DNA of 64,000 nucleotides from CBFIGX01 sp965662265 (GCA_965662265.1 CBFIGX010000001.1:248001-312000); one strand, 5' to 3'. Positions 18,092-27,346 are shown, counted from the stretch's first letter. Notes: generated by a model not told the origin, from the letters alone. Translations and numbers: made by a program.

Positions 18092-18922
18092 TTATTTTAT
18101 ATGTACAGTTTGTGCCACTTGTCCATCCGGTGTGCTTAAATGAACTACATACATTCCCTTAGCTAAAGATGAAGGTATTGGGTAATCTATGGTCATCTTG
18201 TTTAAAATACCATTGTGTAATGTGTACGAAGCACCTTTAATATCAACAAGCTCGAGTTTCATATTTGAGCCGATGTATTTAGAGACATCAAAACTAATGT
18301 TCTCTGATGCAGGATTAGGATATATTGTGAAGCTAAGTTTGTCTTCTAATTCTTGCTGACCTAGTCCTACATCTATTGTATGTGATGTTTTAACAAGAAC
18401 ATCTCCTGATGAATCTCCATCATTATTTGTTAACATCGACGCAGCATAAACTGTTGCGTTGCCCGTAAAGCTCTGCGGCGCAGTCCAAAGGAATTTCCAC
18501 AAGTGATGAGTACCACCAACAACATCAGATGGCGCTGTTCCTGTAGATGTGTGCGTAATATAATGTTGTTCTACAATTTTAGTTGTAGTATTATCTATAG
18601 TTGAAATTTGACCAACGTTCATATTATTTTGATTTTCTACACAAGCCTGAAAACCGGCTTTTTGATATTGGAATGGCGTTTGACTTTGCACCTCAATAGT
18701 AATCTCAAATACTCTAGCCTCAACTTCATTGCTGGTTATTGTAATTGTTTGTTCGGTAGCATCTGGGCCATTGTGGCAATAGGCTGTATTACATGACATT
18801 CCTTGATCACCAGGAGATCCAGTTTTACCTGAGGGTGCACCTGCTCCATAGGTGTGAGCTCTGTTAGCTGTTAAAAACATGGCTATAGTAGCCATTAGTA
18901 GCACAGTAATTGTTTTTTTCAT
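18092..18922 (-). CDS. Secreted choice-of-anchor V domain protein with T9SS type A sorting tail
   Basis: A 276-residue secreted protein of unknown activity. An N-terminal signal peptide (about 1-24) is followed by GAPSGKTGSPGDQG and a cysteine motif SCNTAYCHNGP (residues about 43-53). The middle (about 55-190) resembles the choice-of-anchor V domain found with T9SS tails. Many relatives have a haem-c-like CxxCH at this place; here the spacing is CX4CH, so haem attachment is uncertain. The C-terminal 75 residues (FTIYPNPASENISF to the end) are a type A sorting domain. It follows the dioxygenase gene by two bases, so they form an operon and may act together outside the cell. Confidence 0.8.
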   Translation of the reverse strand: MKKTITVLLMATIAMFLTANRAHTYGAGAPSGKTGSPGDQGMSCNTAYCHNGPDATEQTITITSNEVEARVFEITIEVQSQTPFQYQKAGFQACVENQNNMNVGQISTIDNTTTKIVEQHYITHTSTGTAPSDVVGGTHHLWKFLWTAPQSFTGNATVYAASMLTNNDGDSSGDVLVKTSHTIDVGLGQQELEDKLSFTIYPNPASENISFDVSKYIGSNMKLELVDIKGASYTLHNGILNKMTIDYPIPSSLAKGMYVVHLSTPDGQVAQTVHIK

Positions 18923-18924
18923 AT

Positions 18925-19815
18925 CTATAGATTTTTGATTAGTTTAATTCTTTTTATTAATAAGTTGTCGGCATGCCAAATAGCAGTGTATACACCGGGC
19001 AGGACTTTTGTAGCCTCCCAATTAAATTCATATCTGCCTTTAGGCAAACTACTATTCACAAGCACATGAACACTTTGACCTTTTTGGTTAAATATCTCTA
19101 TCTGTGTATGCGAATCTTTATTTAAGACAAATTGAAAGCGAGTACGATCAATAAATGGATTAGGAAAATTCTGACTTAAATCACCAAACTCCATACTCAA
19201 CTCATTAATTCCAATTGGATTACTAGGAGAAAGTACAATATTGAATTCACCAAACCAATCGCCAATTACACCTGGAGAAATAGGGATAATTCTATTAATT
19301 GCTGAGGGTAAACTTGCCCAGTAATCATTGGGTATGTCTACATCTCCTTCAAAGTAAATTTGTGTAACCAACTCTTCATATCCTTCTGCTTGTACTTTTA
19401 AATGAATATGAGCAGGCCTATATTGTGAGCCATTAAGATATTTACCTGGAATAATTGTTTCTAAATTATAATAGCCCTCACTGTCTGTAATAATTTTACC
19501 TCTAAAATTAAAGTTTTCATTATCATAGTCCCCATTTTCATCGGCTTGCCAAAAGTCTAATACTGCGTCAGCAATACCCATTTCACAATCAGTACTTATT
19601 AATCTACCAGTAAGAATTAGCTTTTCACCTTCATAAGAATCTGGAACTATTGACGAGGCTTGTGGAGCCCCCTCAGAAAAAAAAGGACCCAATATATCAG
19701 TGGTTGTTGGGTCGCAATTGGATTGGCTTTCTGCCTTAAGCTTAAAAGGAATGATTCCTGAAGCTAAAAATGCTAGGGCTCCTTTCTTTAAAAAATTACG
19801 TCTATCTGAACTCAT
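18925..19815 (-). CDS. Intradiol ring-cleavage dioxygenase-like secreted protein with Tat signal and T9SS tail
   Basis: A 296-residue protein of the intradiol dioxygenase fold, which cleaves catechol-type rings with non-haem Fe(III). The four expected iron ligands are present: Y97 (GDY), Y126 (PGKY), H136 and H138 (RPAHIHL). The N-terminus has a twin-arginine motif, DRRNFLKKG, followed by a hydrophobic stretch (about 13-23), so it should cross the inner membrane folded through Tat. The C-terminal 85 residues (from NFPNPFIDRTRF) look like a T9SS type A sorting domain, suggesting release or surface anchoring. Tat plus T9SS is unusual. Substrate unknown; first gene of a two-gene operon. Confidence 0.85.
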   Translation of the reverse strand: MSSDRRNFLKKGALAFLASGIIPFKLKAESQSNCDPTTTDILGPFFSEGAPQASSIVPDSYEGEKLILTGRLISTDCEMGIADAVLDFWQADENGDYDNENFNFRGKIITDSEGYYNLETIIPGKYLNGSQYRPAHIHLKVQAEGYEELVTQIYFEGDVDIPNDYWASLPSAINRIIPISPGVIGDWFGEFNIVLSPSNPIGINELSMEFGDLSQNFPNPFIDRTRFQFVLNKDSHTQIEIFNQKGQSVHVLVNSSLPKGRYEFNWEATKVLPGVYTAIWHADNLLIKRIKLIKNL

Positions 19816-19934
19816 TCCGAGATGTTTTATCCTATAAATATAGATATTTATAAACGAACGCCTACACTAGTATGTGTGGTTTTTTGTTAACACAATTATT
19901 TTAGAGTTTAAGAATTGATGATGAAATAAATCGA

Positions 19935-19942
19935 TATCTTTG
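19935..19942 (+). promoter_or_regulatory. Bacteroidota-type -7 promoter element
   Basis: TATCTTTG, with a TTG 17 bases upstream (19915-19917), lies 22 bases before the ATG of the acyl-CoA dehydrogenase gene. Confidence 0.6.
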
Positions 19943-19964
19943 CACTAAACAAAAAAACGAGCAT

Positions 19965-21143
19965 ATGGCTACTGATCTTTTTCAAGCTCCAGATTACTTT
20001 AATCTAGATGATTTACTTAGTGAAGAACACATTATGGTGCGCGATGCAGCGCGCGATTGGGTAAAACGCACCGTGTCACCTATTATTGAGGATGCTTGTC
20101 AAAAAGCTGAGTTCCCTAAGCAGATTGTCCCTGGGCTAGGTGAAATCGGAGCTTTTGGCCCTTACATTCCAGAAGAATATGGTGGTGCTGGTTTAGATCA
20201 AATTTCATACGGTCTAATTATGCAAGAATTAGAAAGAGGAGATTCTGGTGTACGTTCTACAGCTTCGGTGCAATCGTCTTTGGTAATGTATCCTATTTAC
20301 AAATACGGTAATGAAGACCAACGCAAAAAATATCTTCCAAAATTGGCCAGTGGAGAACACTTAGGTTGTTTTGGCCTTACAGAACCTGACCACGGATCTA
20401 ACCCTGGCGGGATGGAAACTAATTTTAAAGATATGGGTGACTATTATCTTTTAAATGGTGCTAAAATGTGGATTTCTAACGCTCCTTTTGCTGATGTTGC
20501 TGTAGTATGGGCAAAAAATGAAGAAGGCAGAATCTATGGTTTAATTGTGGAGCGTGGAATGGAGGGCTTTACTACGCCTGAAACTCATGGCAAATGGTCT
20601 TTAAGAGCTTCGGCAACGGGCGAACTTGTTTTTGACAACGTTAGGGTTCCTAAAGAAAACTTGCTGCCTAATAAAAGCGGATTAGGAGCCCCTCTAGGCT
20701 GTCTAGACTCAGCTCGATTTGGTATTGCTTGGGGTGCAATTGGAGCTGCTATGGATTGTTACGATGCTGCTCTTCGTTACTCAAAAGAACGCGTTCAATT
20801 TGATAAGCCTATTGGAGCCTTTCAGTTACAGCAAAAAAAGCTTGCTGAAATGATTACGGAAATTACAAAAGCACAATTATTAACATTCCGTTTAGGACAA
20901 TTACGAAATGAGGGTCGTGCAACATCGGCTCAAATATCGATGGCAAAGCGCAATAATGTTGACATGGCTTTAACTATATGTAGGGATGCTCGTCAGATGC
21001 TAGGAGGTATGGGAATTACTGGCGAATATCCAATTATGCGCCACATGATGAACTTAGAATCGGTAGTTACCTACGAAGGAACCCATGACATACACCTTTT
21101 GATTACTGGTTTGGACATTACAGGGCTCAATGCCTTTAAATAA
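19965..21143 (+). CDS. gcdH: Acyl-CoA dehydrogenase, glutaryl-CoA dehydrogenase type
   Basis: An FAD enzyme that oxidises and decarboxylates glutaryl-CoA to crotonyl-CoA in lysine and tryptophan breakdown. The RSTASVQSSLVMYPI segment (near residue 95), FGLTEPDHGSNPGGM near 135, the RASATGEL segment, and the catalytic glutamate in TYEGTHDIH near 370 are those of glutaryl-CoA dehydrogenases rather than short-chain acyl-CoA dehydrogenases. Length is 392 residues. It has its own promoter and terminator. An ALDH7-type gene 2 kb away fits the same lysine route. Confidence 0.88.
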   Translation: MATDLFQAPDYFNLDDLLSEEHIMVRDAARDWVKRTVSPIIEDACQKAEFPKQIVPGLGEIGAFGPYIPEEYGGAGLDQISYGLIMQELERGDSGVRSTASVQSSLVMYPIYKYGNEDQRKKYLPKLASGEHLGCFGLTEPDHGSNPGGMETNFKDMGDYYLLNGAKMWISNAPFADVAVVWAKNEEGRIYGLIVERGMEGFTTPETHGKWSLRASATGELVFDNVRVPKENLLPNKSGLGAPLGCLDSARFGIAWGAIGAAMDCYDAALRYSKERVQFDKPIGAFQLQQKKLAEMITEITKAQLLTFRLGQLRNEGRATSAQISMAKRNNVDMALTICRDARQMLGGMGITGEYPIMRHMMNLESVVTYEGTHDIHLLITGLDITGLNAFK

Positions 21144-21164
21144 TTATAAATATTTATTGAAAAT

Positions 21165-21197
21165 AAAAAAGTCCACCGCTTATCGGTAGACTTTTTT
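21165..21197. terminator. Bidirectional terminator between gcdH and the djlA-like gene
   Basis: An inverted repeat AAAAAAGTC-C-ACCG / CGGT-A-GACTTTTTT with one mismatch and a five-base loop lies between convergent genes and can serve both. Confidence 0.75.
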
Positions 21198-21207
21198 ATT
21201 ATGATAA

Positions 21208-21936
21208 CTAACTAAGACCTCTCTCTTTTTTAATGGCTTCGTAAGCCTCCTGTACTTTTATAAATTTTTGCTTGCCAAATTTTTGTTGCGAATCGCTTAA
21301 ATCGCTCAGCTTATCAGGATGATATTTCATAGCCATTTTTCTAAAGGCCTTTTTTAACTCCGAGTCAGAGCACGATTCATCAACTTCCAAAATTTTATAA
21401 TACTGTTTAGGTTCTTTAAAGAACATGGCCTTTATAGAAGCTAAATCATGTACGTTGATGTACATATAAGCTCCTATCTTTTCTATCACTTGTATTTCTT
21501 TTTGATCTAGATGCCCATCGGCTAGAGAAATACCATATAAGAAATGAATTAATTGTAAGCGTTGTGCATGAGGTAATTGCTTGTCTATTTGTAGGCAAAT
21601 CTGACGCAGAGAGACAGCTTTACTATTAATTATATGCTTAAAAACTTTAAAGCTTTCTTCGGCGCGTCTGGTACCAAACATTTGCGTGAAGTGGGCTCGC
21701 ACATAGTCCAGTTCGCGTTTATCAACCTTACCGTCTGCTTTTATCACATAGGCGGACAATACCAACAAGCTAATTTCAAAATTAGCAGCTGGCTTACTCA
21801 TGTTTTTGTAATGTCTTTGAAACTTTTCTTGCTCTCCTGCTTTGCTAAATAAAGATCCTAAAGCATAGCCGAGCAATGCACCCATTGGGCCTCCAAACAT
21901 CCACCCTAAACCACCTGTTATCCATTTTAATTTCAT
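21208..21936 (-). CDS. DjlA-like co-chaperone: TerB-like and DnaJ domains
   Basis: A 242-residue protein. The N-terminus (about 4-32) is a glycine-rich membrane segment (GGLGWMFGGPMGALLGYALG), as in DjlA. Residues about 50-165 form a TerB-like helical domain (LVLSAYVIKADGKVDKREL, GISLADGHLDQKE). The C-terminal J domain (about 175-240) has YYKILEVDESCSD and the HPD motif in KYHPDKL, needed to stimulate DnaK ATPase. It is likely a membrane-bound J-protein recruiting DnaK; the client is unknown. It converges on gcdH. Confidence 0.87.
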   Translation of the reverse strand: MKLKWITGGLGWMFGGPMGALLGYALGSLFSKAGEQEKFQRHYKNMSKPAANFEISLLVLSAYVIKADGKVDKRELDYVRAHFTQMFGTRRAEESFKVFKHIINSKAVSLRQICLQIDKQLPHAQRLQLIHFLYGISLADGHLDQKEIQVIEKIGAYMYINVHDLASIKAMFFKEPKQYYKILEVDESCSDSELKKAFRKMAMKYHPDKLSDLSDSQQKFGKQKFIKVQEAYEAIKKERGLS

Positions 21937-22212
21937 AGTATTTTTTTTATTCTGTACAGTGCTTTTTATGTATTACAAAAGAACGAAATAATCAAGACGT
22001 ACAAACATCAATTCTCTTATCATGACGTTTTGCATTGACCAAAATAACCAATTAAAAATCATGAATTCAATTATTTATTTAAACTCTCCGATTCGCAGGA
22101 TTGGTTTGTTCATTTTTGCCTTTACGCAAAAACGAACCAAAAAAGTTAAGACTTCTTTTATTTTTTTACACTCCTCAAATTTTAAAACGGATTACCAAAA
22201 ATTTTTATAGAT

Positions 22213-23148
22213 ATGGCAATTATTAAACCAACTACAAAAAGCTTACATTTTGTACATTTAGCGCCTATGTGGAAGAAATTTAAACATAAAGTTGTCAGAG
22301 ATTTAGCCTGGAGTATTTGTTCGTCTAGCCTACTAAAAGAAAGCTTGCTGGTTGATGCGCCATTGGATTTAACCGAAATAAATGCTTTGGAAGTTCATTT
22401 AGCGTCTTTAGATGAAAACCCTAAACCTTTACAAGACTACCTAAATGCGAACAACACCCATAGGTTAGGACATTATTTTGAGCACTTGGTTTTTTATTGG
22501 CTTAAAATTTCATCTCGTTATGAGCTTATCGAAAACAATATTCCTGTAAGAACAGAAAAAGGAATTAGTAAAGGCGAGGTTGACTTAATTGTTTTTGATA
22601 AAACACAGGGTCATCATCAGCATTGGGAACTAGCCGTGAAGTTCTTTTTAGCGCATGAAAACACAAAGCAGGCCTCTATTTATATAGGTCCTAATGCCAA
22701 TGACTTTTTACATTTAAAACTGCAAAAATTAGAAAACCACCAATGTAAAATCCTTGAAACTACAGAGGGAAAAGGAGTGCTAAAACGTTTAAACGTCTCT
22801 AGTATCGAAACAAAACTGTTCGTTAAGGGGGTGCTTTTTTACCGTCCACAACAAGTCTTTAAAATTCCTGATAATATCCATGGTAAACACCTAAAATCTT
22901 GGTGGGTTTATTTAAGAGAAGTGAATGATTTCTTTAAGGAAGGGCATCAATTCAGACTTCTTCATAAAAAGCAGTGGTTGAGTACTCCTGACTTTTCAAA
23001 TGACACTATGAGTAAAGAAGCGTGCTGTAAACAAATGCAAGCGAAATTACTAGACAGTCCTCGAAGCTTGTATGTAGCAGTCTATAAATATGGAAAATTA
23101 CTATCTACAGGGTTTGTAGTACACAATAATTGGCCGAATTTGGAATAA
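22213..23148 (+). CDS. DUF1853 family protein
   Basis: A 311-residue cytosolic protein matching the DUF1853 family. Visible features are the N-terminal VRDLAWSICSSSLL, the GHYFEHLVFYWLKIS segment near residue 85, then SKGEVDLIVFDKT and WELAVKFFL (about 114-145), the last resembling the acidic and lysine positions of a PD-(D/E)XK nuclease core (E and D in GEVDL, E and K in ELAVK). A nuclease role is inference. The family is best known from gammaproteobacteria, so it may have moved between phyla; base use looks like its neighbours. It is followed by a terminator. Confidence 0.75.
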   Translation: MAIIKPTTKSLHFVHLAPMWKKFKHKVVRDLAWSICSSSLLKESLLVDAPLDLTEINALEVHLASLDENPKPLQDYLNANNTHRLGHYFEHLVFYWLKISSRYELIENNIPVRTEKGISKGEVDLIVFDKTQGHHQHWELAVKFFLAHENTKQASIYIGPNANDFLHLKLQKLENHQCKILETTEGKGVLKRLNVSSIETKLFVKGVLFYRPQQVFKIPDNIHGKHLKSWWVYLREVNDFFKEGHQFRLLHKKQWLSTPDFSNDTMSKEACCKQMQAKLLDSPRSLYVAVYKYGKLLSTGFVVHNNWPNLE

Positions 23149-23149
23149 A

Positions 23150-23179
23150 AAAGCCCCTCACATTTCTGTGAGAGGCTTT
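23150..23179. terminator. Bidirectional terminator between the DUF1853 and ALDH7-type genes
   Basis: A GCC-C-CTCACA / TGTGAG-A-GGC stem with one mismatch and a TTTC loop, flanked by A and T tracts, lies between convergent genes. Confidence 0.78.
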
Positions 23180-23199
23180 GAATATAATTAAGATTTCTC

Positions 23200-24741
23200 T
23201 TATAATTCGAACTTAATACCTTGTGCTAATGGTAAAGAAGTAGAGTAGTTTATGGTATTGGTTTGTCGTCTCATATACCCTTTCCAAGCATCAGAACCAG
23301 ACTCGCGTCCACCACCAGTTTCTTTTTCACCACCAAAGGCACCACCAATTTCAGCACCCGAAGTACCAATATTTACATTGGCTATACCACAGTCAGAACC
23401 TGCATGCGATAGGAAGCGCTCTGCCTCTCTTAAGTTGGTTGTCATTATAGCTGATGACAGTCCTTGTGGCACATCATTTTGCATCTCTATAGCTTCTTCT
23501 AAAGTAGAATACTTCATAAGGTAAAGCACAGGCGCAAAAGTTTCGTGCTGTACAATAGCGAAGCTGTTTTTTGCTTCAGCAACTGCAGGCTTCACATAGC
23601 ATCCAGATTCGTAGCCTTCACCGGTTAGCACGCCCCCTTCAACAACAATATTACCACCTTCTTCAACAACTCTAGTTAGAGCAGATTTATACATTTCTAC
23701 TGCATCGGTATCGATAAGAGGTCCAACGTGATTGTTTTCATCTAATGGATTTCCAATACTTAATTGCTTATATGCAGAAGCCAGTTTTTCTTTAACAGTA
23801 TCGTACATACTTTCATGGATTATTAATCTACGAGTAGATGTACAACGCTGACCTGCAGTACCTACTGCGCCAAATACAGCACCAATAACTGTCATTTCTA
23901 AATCTGCATCAGGTGTAACAATAATGGCATTATTTCCTCCCAATTCAAGGATAGACTTCCCAAAACGTTGGGCTACTGTAGCCCCAACAATTCTACCCAT
24001 TCTTGTAGATCCTGTAGCAGAAATTAATGGCACACGCTTATCGTTAGTCATCCACTCACCTACGGTATAGTCACCATTTACAAGAGCGCAAATGCCTTCT
24101 GGCAAGTCATTTTCTTTTAGAACTTCGGCCATAATGTTCTGACAAGCCACCCCACACATAGGGGCTTTCTCAGATGGTTTCCAAACACACACATTTCCAC
24201 AAATCCATGCCAAAGCAGTATTCCAGGCCCAAACAGCAACAGGAAAATTAAATGCAGAAATAATCCCAACAATTCCTAGTGGGTGATACTGATCGTACAT
24301 GCGGTGACCTGGACGCTCAGAATGCATAGTCATCCCGTTTAACTGTCGCGAAAGTCCTACAGCAAAATCACAGATGTCTATCATCTCTTGCACTTCTCCT
24401 AAGCCCTCTTGGTATGACTTCCCCATTTCATAAGAAACAAGCTTTCCGAGAGGCTCCTTGTATTCGCGCAATTTATTACCAAACTGGCGAACAATTTCTC
24501 CTCGTTGTGGAGCTGGCATTATCCTCCAAATTTTATAGGCTTTTTGTCCTGAAGCAATGATAGCTTCATAATCTTCTTTTGTTGTAACAGCTACCTTACC
24601 GATTAACTTTCCGTCTACAGGAGAGTAGGATTCGATAAGATGTGAAGTAGAGCCCAACCAAGTATTCCCTGAAGAGCTTCCTTTATTAATTTCTGCAAGG
24701 CCTAGTGTCTTTAAAGCCTCTTGTATTCCAAATTGATCCAT
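23200..24741 (-). CDS. amaB: Aldehyde dehydrogenase, ALDH7 / L-aminoadipate-semialdehyde dehydrogenase type
   Basis: An NAD-dependent dehydrogenase that oxidises 2-aminoadipate semialdehyde in lysine degradation. It closely resembles ALDH7 proteins: ELGGNNAIIV near residue 268, the catalytic cysteine in GTAGQRCTSTRRL near 300, and the long family signatures GSDCGIANVNIGTSGAEI and GGGRESGSDAWKGYMRR in the last 80 residues. Length is 513 residues. With glutaryl-CoA dehydrogenase 2 kb away, lysine use is a reasonable inference, though ALDH7 enzymes can also oxidise other aldehydes. Confidence 0.88.
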   Translation of the reverse strand: MDQFGIQEALKTLGLAEINKGSSSGNTWLGSTSHLIESYSPVDGKLIGKVAVTTKEDYEAIIASGQKAYKIWRIMPAPQRGEIVRQFGNKLREYKEPLGKLVSYEMGKSYQEGLGEVQEMIDICDFAVGLSRQLNGMTMHSERPGHRMYDQYHPLGIVGIISAFNFPVAVWAWNTALAWICGNVCVWKPSEKAPMCGVACQNIMAEVLKENDLPEGICALVNGDYTVGEWMTNDKRVPLISATGSTRMGRIVGATVAQRFGKSILELGGNNAIIVTPDADLEMTVIGAVFGAVGTAGQRCTSTRRLIIHESMYDTVKEKLASAYKQLSIGNPLDENNHVGPLIDTDAVEMYKSALTRVVEEGGNIVVEGGVLTGEGYESGCYVKPAVAEAKNSFAIVQHETFAPVLYLMKYSTLEEAIEMQNDVPQGLSSAIMTTNLREAERFLSHAGSDCGIANVNIGTSGAEIGGAFGGEKETGGGRESGSDAWKGYMRRQTNTINYSTSLPLAQGIKFEL

Positions 24742-24786
24742 AGTGTGTCTATCTTGATATTGAGCTGCGAAATTACAAAAACACTT

Positions 24787-26115
24787 TTAATTGAAAAGGT
24801 TTATAACATCGTTTCCATTTGCCAATAGAAGCAGACCCATTAAAATAATGAACCCGGCAACCTGAGCATTTTCTAATAATTTATCTGATGGTTTTCTACC
24901 TGTTATAATTTCCCCAAGTAAGAACATGACATGACCACCATCGAGAGCAGGAATAGGAAGAATATTCATAAATGCTAATATGATTGACAGAAATGCTGTA
25001 AAATTCCAAAAGTGCTTCCAATCCCATTGTGGTTTGAATTGCTTACCCATAGTTATGAAACCTCCTAAACCTTTCCACGCGCCGGTCTCTGGATTAAGAA
25101 TAAGCTTAAACTGCTGCACGTAAGAGTTTAACTTATCTAAGGCCATTCGTGTTCCAGCAGGGAACGACTCTAAAAATCCGTATTCTCTCTGGTCATATTC
25201 TATGAGTTCTGTAGGAGGAACATAGTAGACTCCTAACTTGGGCGTATCCCCCATGTTCATAGTAAAGTTTAAAGTATCTAATCTTCTCAATACAGTTAAT
25301 GTAATTTCTTGATTAGCCATTGCTGGAAGGCGACGTATATAGTCTGAAAAGTAGAGTGCCTCCTCTCCGTTAAGAGCTATGAGTTGATCCCCTTCTTGAA
25401 CTCCAGCAGCTTGTGCAACTGATCCTTCCTCAAACTTTTGAGCAATATAAGGCCAAGCAATTCCAATGAAGCCTGTTTGTTCTTTTTTCTCAATAAATAG
25501 TTCTACAAGATTTGCGGGAATGTTAATGCTTGCTTGCGCACCCTTTCTATCTACTATAACTTCACTTGCTCCAGAGAGTATTAATGCTTCCGGAATATCT
25601 GCAAAATTTTCATAATAAATCCCATCAATGGTACGTATTTTATCTCCATTTCTAAAGCCTACCTCTTCAGCAAGCTCGGAACATTCGATGCCATATTTTG
25701 CATTTTCAGTCTTCAAGTATTCATCGCCCCATGTATAAAGAATCATAGCATAAATACCCATGGCTAAGAGAAGATTGACAGTAACACCACCTATCATAAT
25801 GATTAAGCGTTGCCAGGCAGGCTTGGACCTAAACTCCCATGGTTGAGGATCCATTTTCATTTGCTCCTTATCCATAGATTCATCTACCATTCCTGAAATT
25901 TTAACATAACCACCTAGTGGAAGCCAGCCTATACCGTATTCTGTATCCCCAATCTTTTTTTTGAATAAGGAAAAGTAAGGGTCAAAAAACAGGTAAAATT
26001 TCTCTACTCTAGTTTTAAATAACTTTGCTGGAATATAATGTCCCAGCTCATGAAGTACAATAAGGAACGATAGACTCAAGAAAAACTGAGCTGCTTTTAT
26101 TAATGTTTCTGTCAT
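24787..26115 (-). CDS. rseP: Site-2 intramembrane metalloprotease RseP
   Basis: A zinc protease in the inner membrane that cleaves anti-sigma factors and signal-peptide remnants. The HELGH motif is at residues 22-26 in the first membrane helix and the second metal motif, NILPIPALDGGH, near residue 388. Two PDZ-like regions lie between (about 130-200 and 215-285). The C-terminal end holds further membrane helices. Length is 442 residues. Its ATG overlaps the dxr stop by one base, so the two are translationally coupled, a common bacterial arrangement. Confidence 0.95.
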   Translation of the reverse strand: MTETLIKAAQFFLSLSFLIVLHELGHYIPAKLFKTRVEKFYLFFDPYFSLFKKKIGDTEYGIGWLPLGGYVKISGMVDESMDKEQMKMDPQPWEFRSKPAWQRLIIMIGGVTVNLLLAMGIYAMILYTWGDEYLKTENAKYGIECSELAEEVGFRNGDKIRTIDGIYYENFADIPEALILSGASEVIVDRKGAQASINIPANLVELFIEKKEQTGFIGIAWPYIAQKFEEGSVAQAAGVQEGDQLIALNGEEALYFSDYIRRLPAMANQEITLTVLRRLDTLNFTMNMGDTPKLGVYYVPPTELIEYDQREYGFLESFPAGTRMALDKLNSYVQQFKLILNPETGAWKGLGGFITMGKQFKPQWDWKHFWNFTAFLSIILAFMNILPIPALDGGHVMFLLGEIITGRKPSDKLLENAQVAGFIILMGLLLLANGNDVINLFN

Positions 26116-27272
26116 TAGGAAAGAATTTTCTCTGTGGTTAATCTTCGCGCTTCTGCGTCGGTATTAATATAGTCTTCTAAAGTAGGATTAGCTACAAATG
26201 TACATTTTTGAAGCGTATATTCTATGGTTGCTGACATTTCTAGGAATCCAATGTTTTCTTTAAGGAAAGCATCTACAACTACTTCATTAGAGGCGTTTAA
26301 AATACAGGCTGCGTTGCCACCCATTTTCATAGCTTCATATGCAAGATATAAGTTTCTAAAACTTTCCGTATCGGGTTTTTCAAAAGTCAAGTTAGGATAA
26401 TCTGTAAAATTGAAACGTTCAAAATTGTTGGCCAAACGGTCTGGGTATGCCATAGCATATTGTATAGGTAGTTTCATATCTGGCAGGCCGAGTTGCGCTT
26501 TCATTGATCCGTCTTGGAATTGTACTAGTGAATGAACTATAGATTGTGGATGTACAATAACTTCTATTTGTTCTGGCTGTAAGCCGAATAACCACTTAGC
26601 TTCAATAACTTCTAAGCCTTTATTCATCATACTAGCAGAATCAATCGTAATCTTTGCGCCCATATCCCAGTTAGGATGTTTTAATGCCTGTGCTTTAGTT
26701 ACTGATGAAAGCTCTTCACACGTCATACCTCTAAAAGGGCCTCCAGAAGCTGTTAGCACAATTTTCTCTATAGGATTATGAAACTCTCCTACTAAACACT
26801 GAAAAATAGCAGAATGTTCAGAGTCTACTGGATATATATTAACACCCATTTCTTTTGCGCGTTTGGTAATAATATCTCCTGCAACAACTAGAGTTTCTTT
26901 ATTGGCTAGGGCAATATTCTTTTTAGCTTCAATAGCTGCCATGGTTGGTAATAATCCGGCATAACCCACCAGAGCAGTAAGAACCAAGTCTACGGTTTCC
27001 ATTTGAACTACCTGCGACAAAGCCTCTGTCCCTGCATATACCTTTATGTCTAATGGATCGAGGGCATCAAATACTTTTTGGTAATATTGCTCATTACCAA
27101 TAACCACCACATTAGGATGATATTCTCGTGCTTGCTGGATAAGCAATTCGGCATTACTATGCGCTGTAAGCACCTCTACTTCAAAAAGTTCTATTTGGTC
27201 TGTAACAACTTCTAATGCTTGTGTCCCAATAGACCCTGTAGAACCTAATATTGCCAGGCGTTTTTTTGTCAT
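26115..27272 (-). CDS. dxr: 1-deoxy-D-xylulose 5-phosphate reductoisomerase
   Basis: Makes methylerythritol phosphate with NADPH, the first committed step of the MEP isoprenoid pathway. The NADPH loop is GSTGSIG at residues 10-16. The metal and substrate segments ALANKETLV, PVDSEHSAIFQ, LTASGGPFRG and the HPNWDMGAKITIDSASMMNKGLE region (120-220) are all intact. Length is 385 residues. A TATCTTTG element lies five bases before the ATG. It heads an operon with rseP. Confidence 0.97.
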   Translation of the reverse strand: MTKKRLAILGSTGSIGTQALEVVTDQIELFEVEVLTAHSNAELLIQQAREYHPNVVVIGNEQYYQKVFDALDPLDIKVYAGTEALSQVVQMETVDLVLTALVGYAGLLPTMAAIEAKKNIALANKETLVVAGDIITKRAKEMGVNIYPVDSEHSAIFQCLVGEFHNPIEKIVLTASGGPFRGMTCEELSSVTKAQALKHPNWDMGAKITIDSASMMNKGLEVIEAKWLFGLQPEQIEVIVHPQSIVHSLVQFQDGSMKAQLGLPDMKLPIQYAMAYPDRLANNFERFNFTDYPNLTFEKPDTESFRNLYLAYEAMKMGGNAACILNASNEVVVDAFLKENIGFLEMSATIEYTLQKCTFVANPTLEDYINTDAEARRLTTEKILS

Positions 27273-27277
27273 AGCTG

Positions 27278-27285
27278 CAAAGATA
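27278..27285 (-). promoter_or_regulatory. -7 promoter element directly before dxr
   Basis: The minus strand reads TATCTTTG, five bases before the dxr ATG at 27272, so the mRNA would be nearly leaderless. Confidence 0.6.
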
Positions 27286-27346
27286 GTTATTTCATACTTG
27301 CTTAGATATAGATAAATGATAGATTCTGTGTGTTTAGACAGTGTTG

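Noticed and set aside
22022..22210. A 62-residue open frame upstream of the DUF1853 gene
   Set aside because: Composition is that of translated A/T-rich spacer, no promoter or homology is recognised, and it ends two bases before the next gene by chance.
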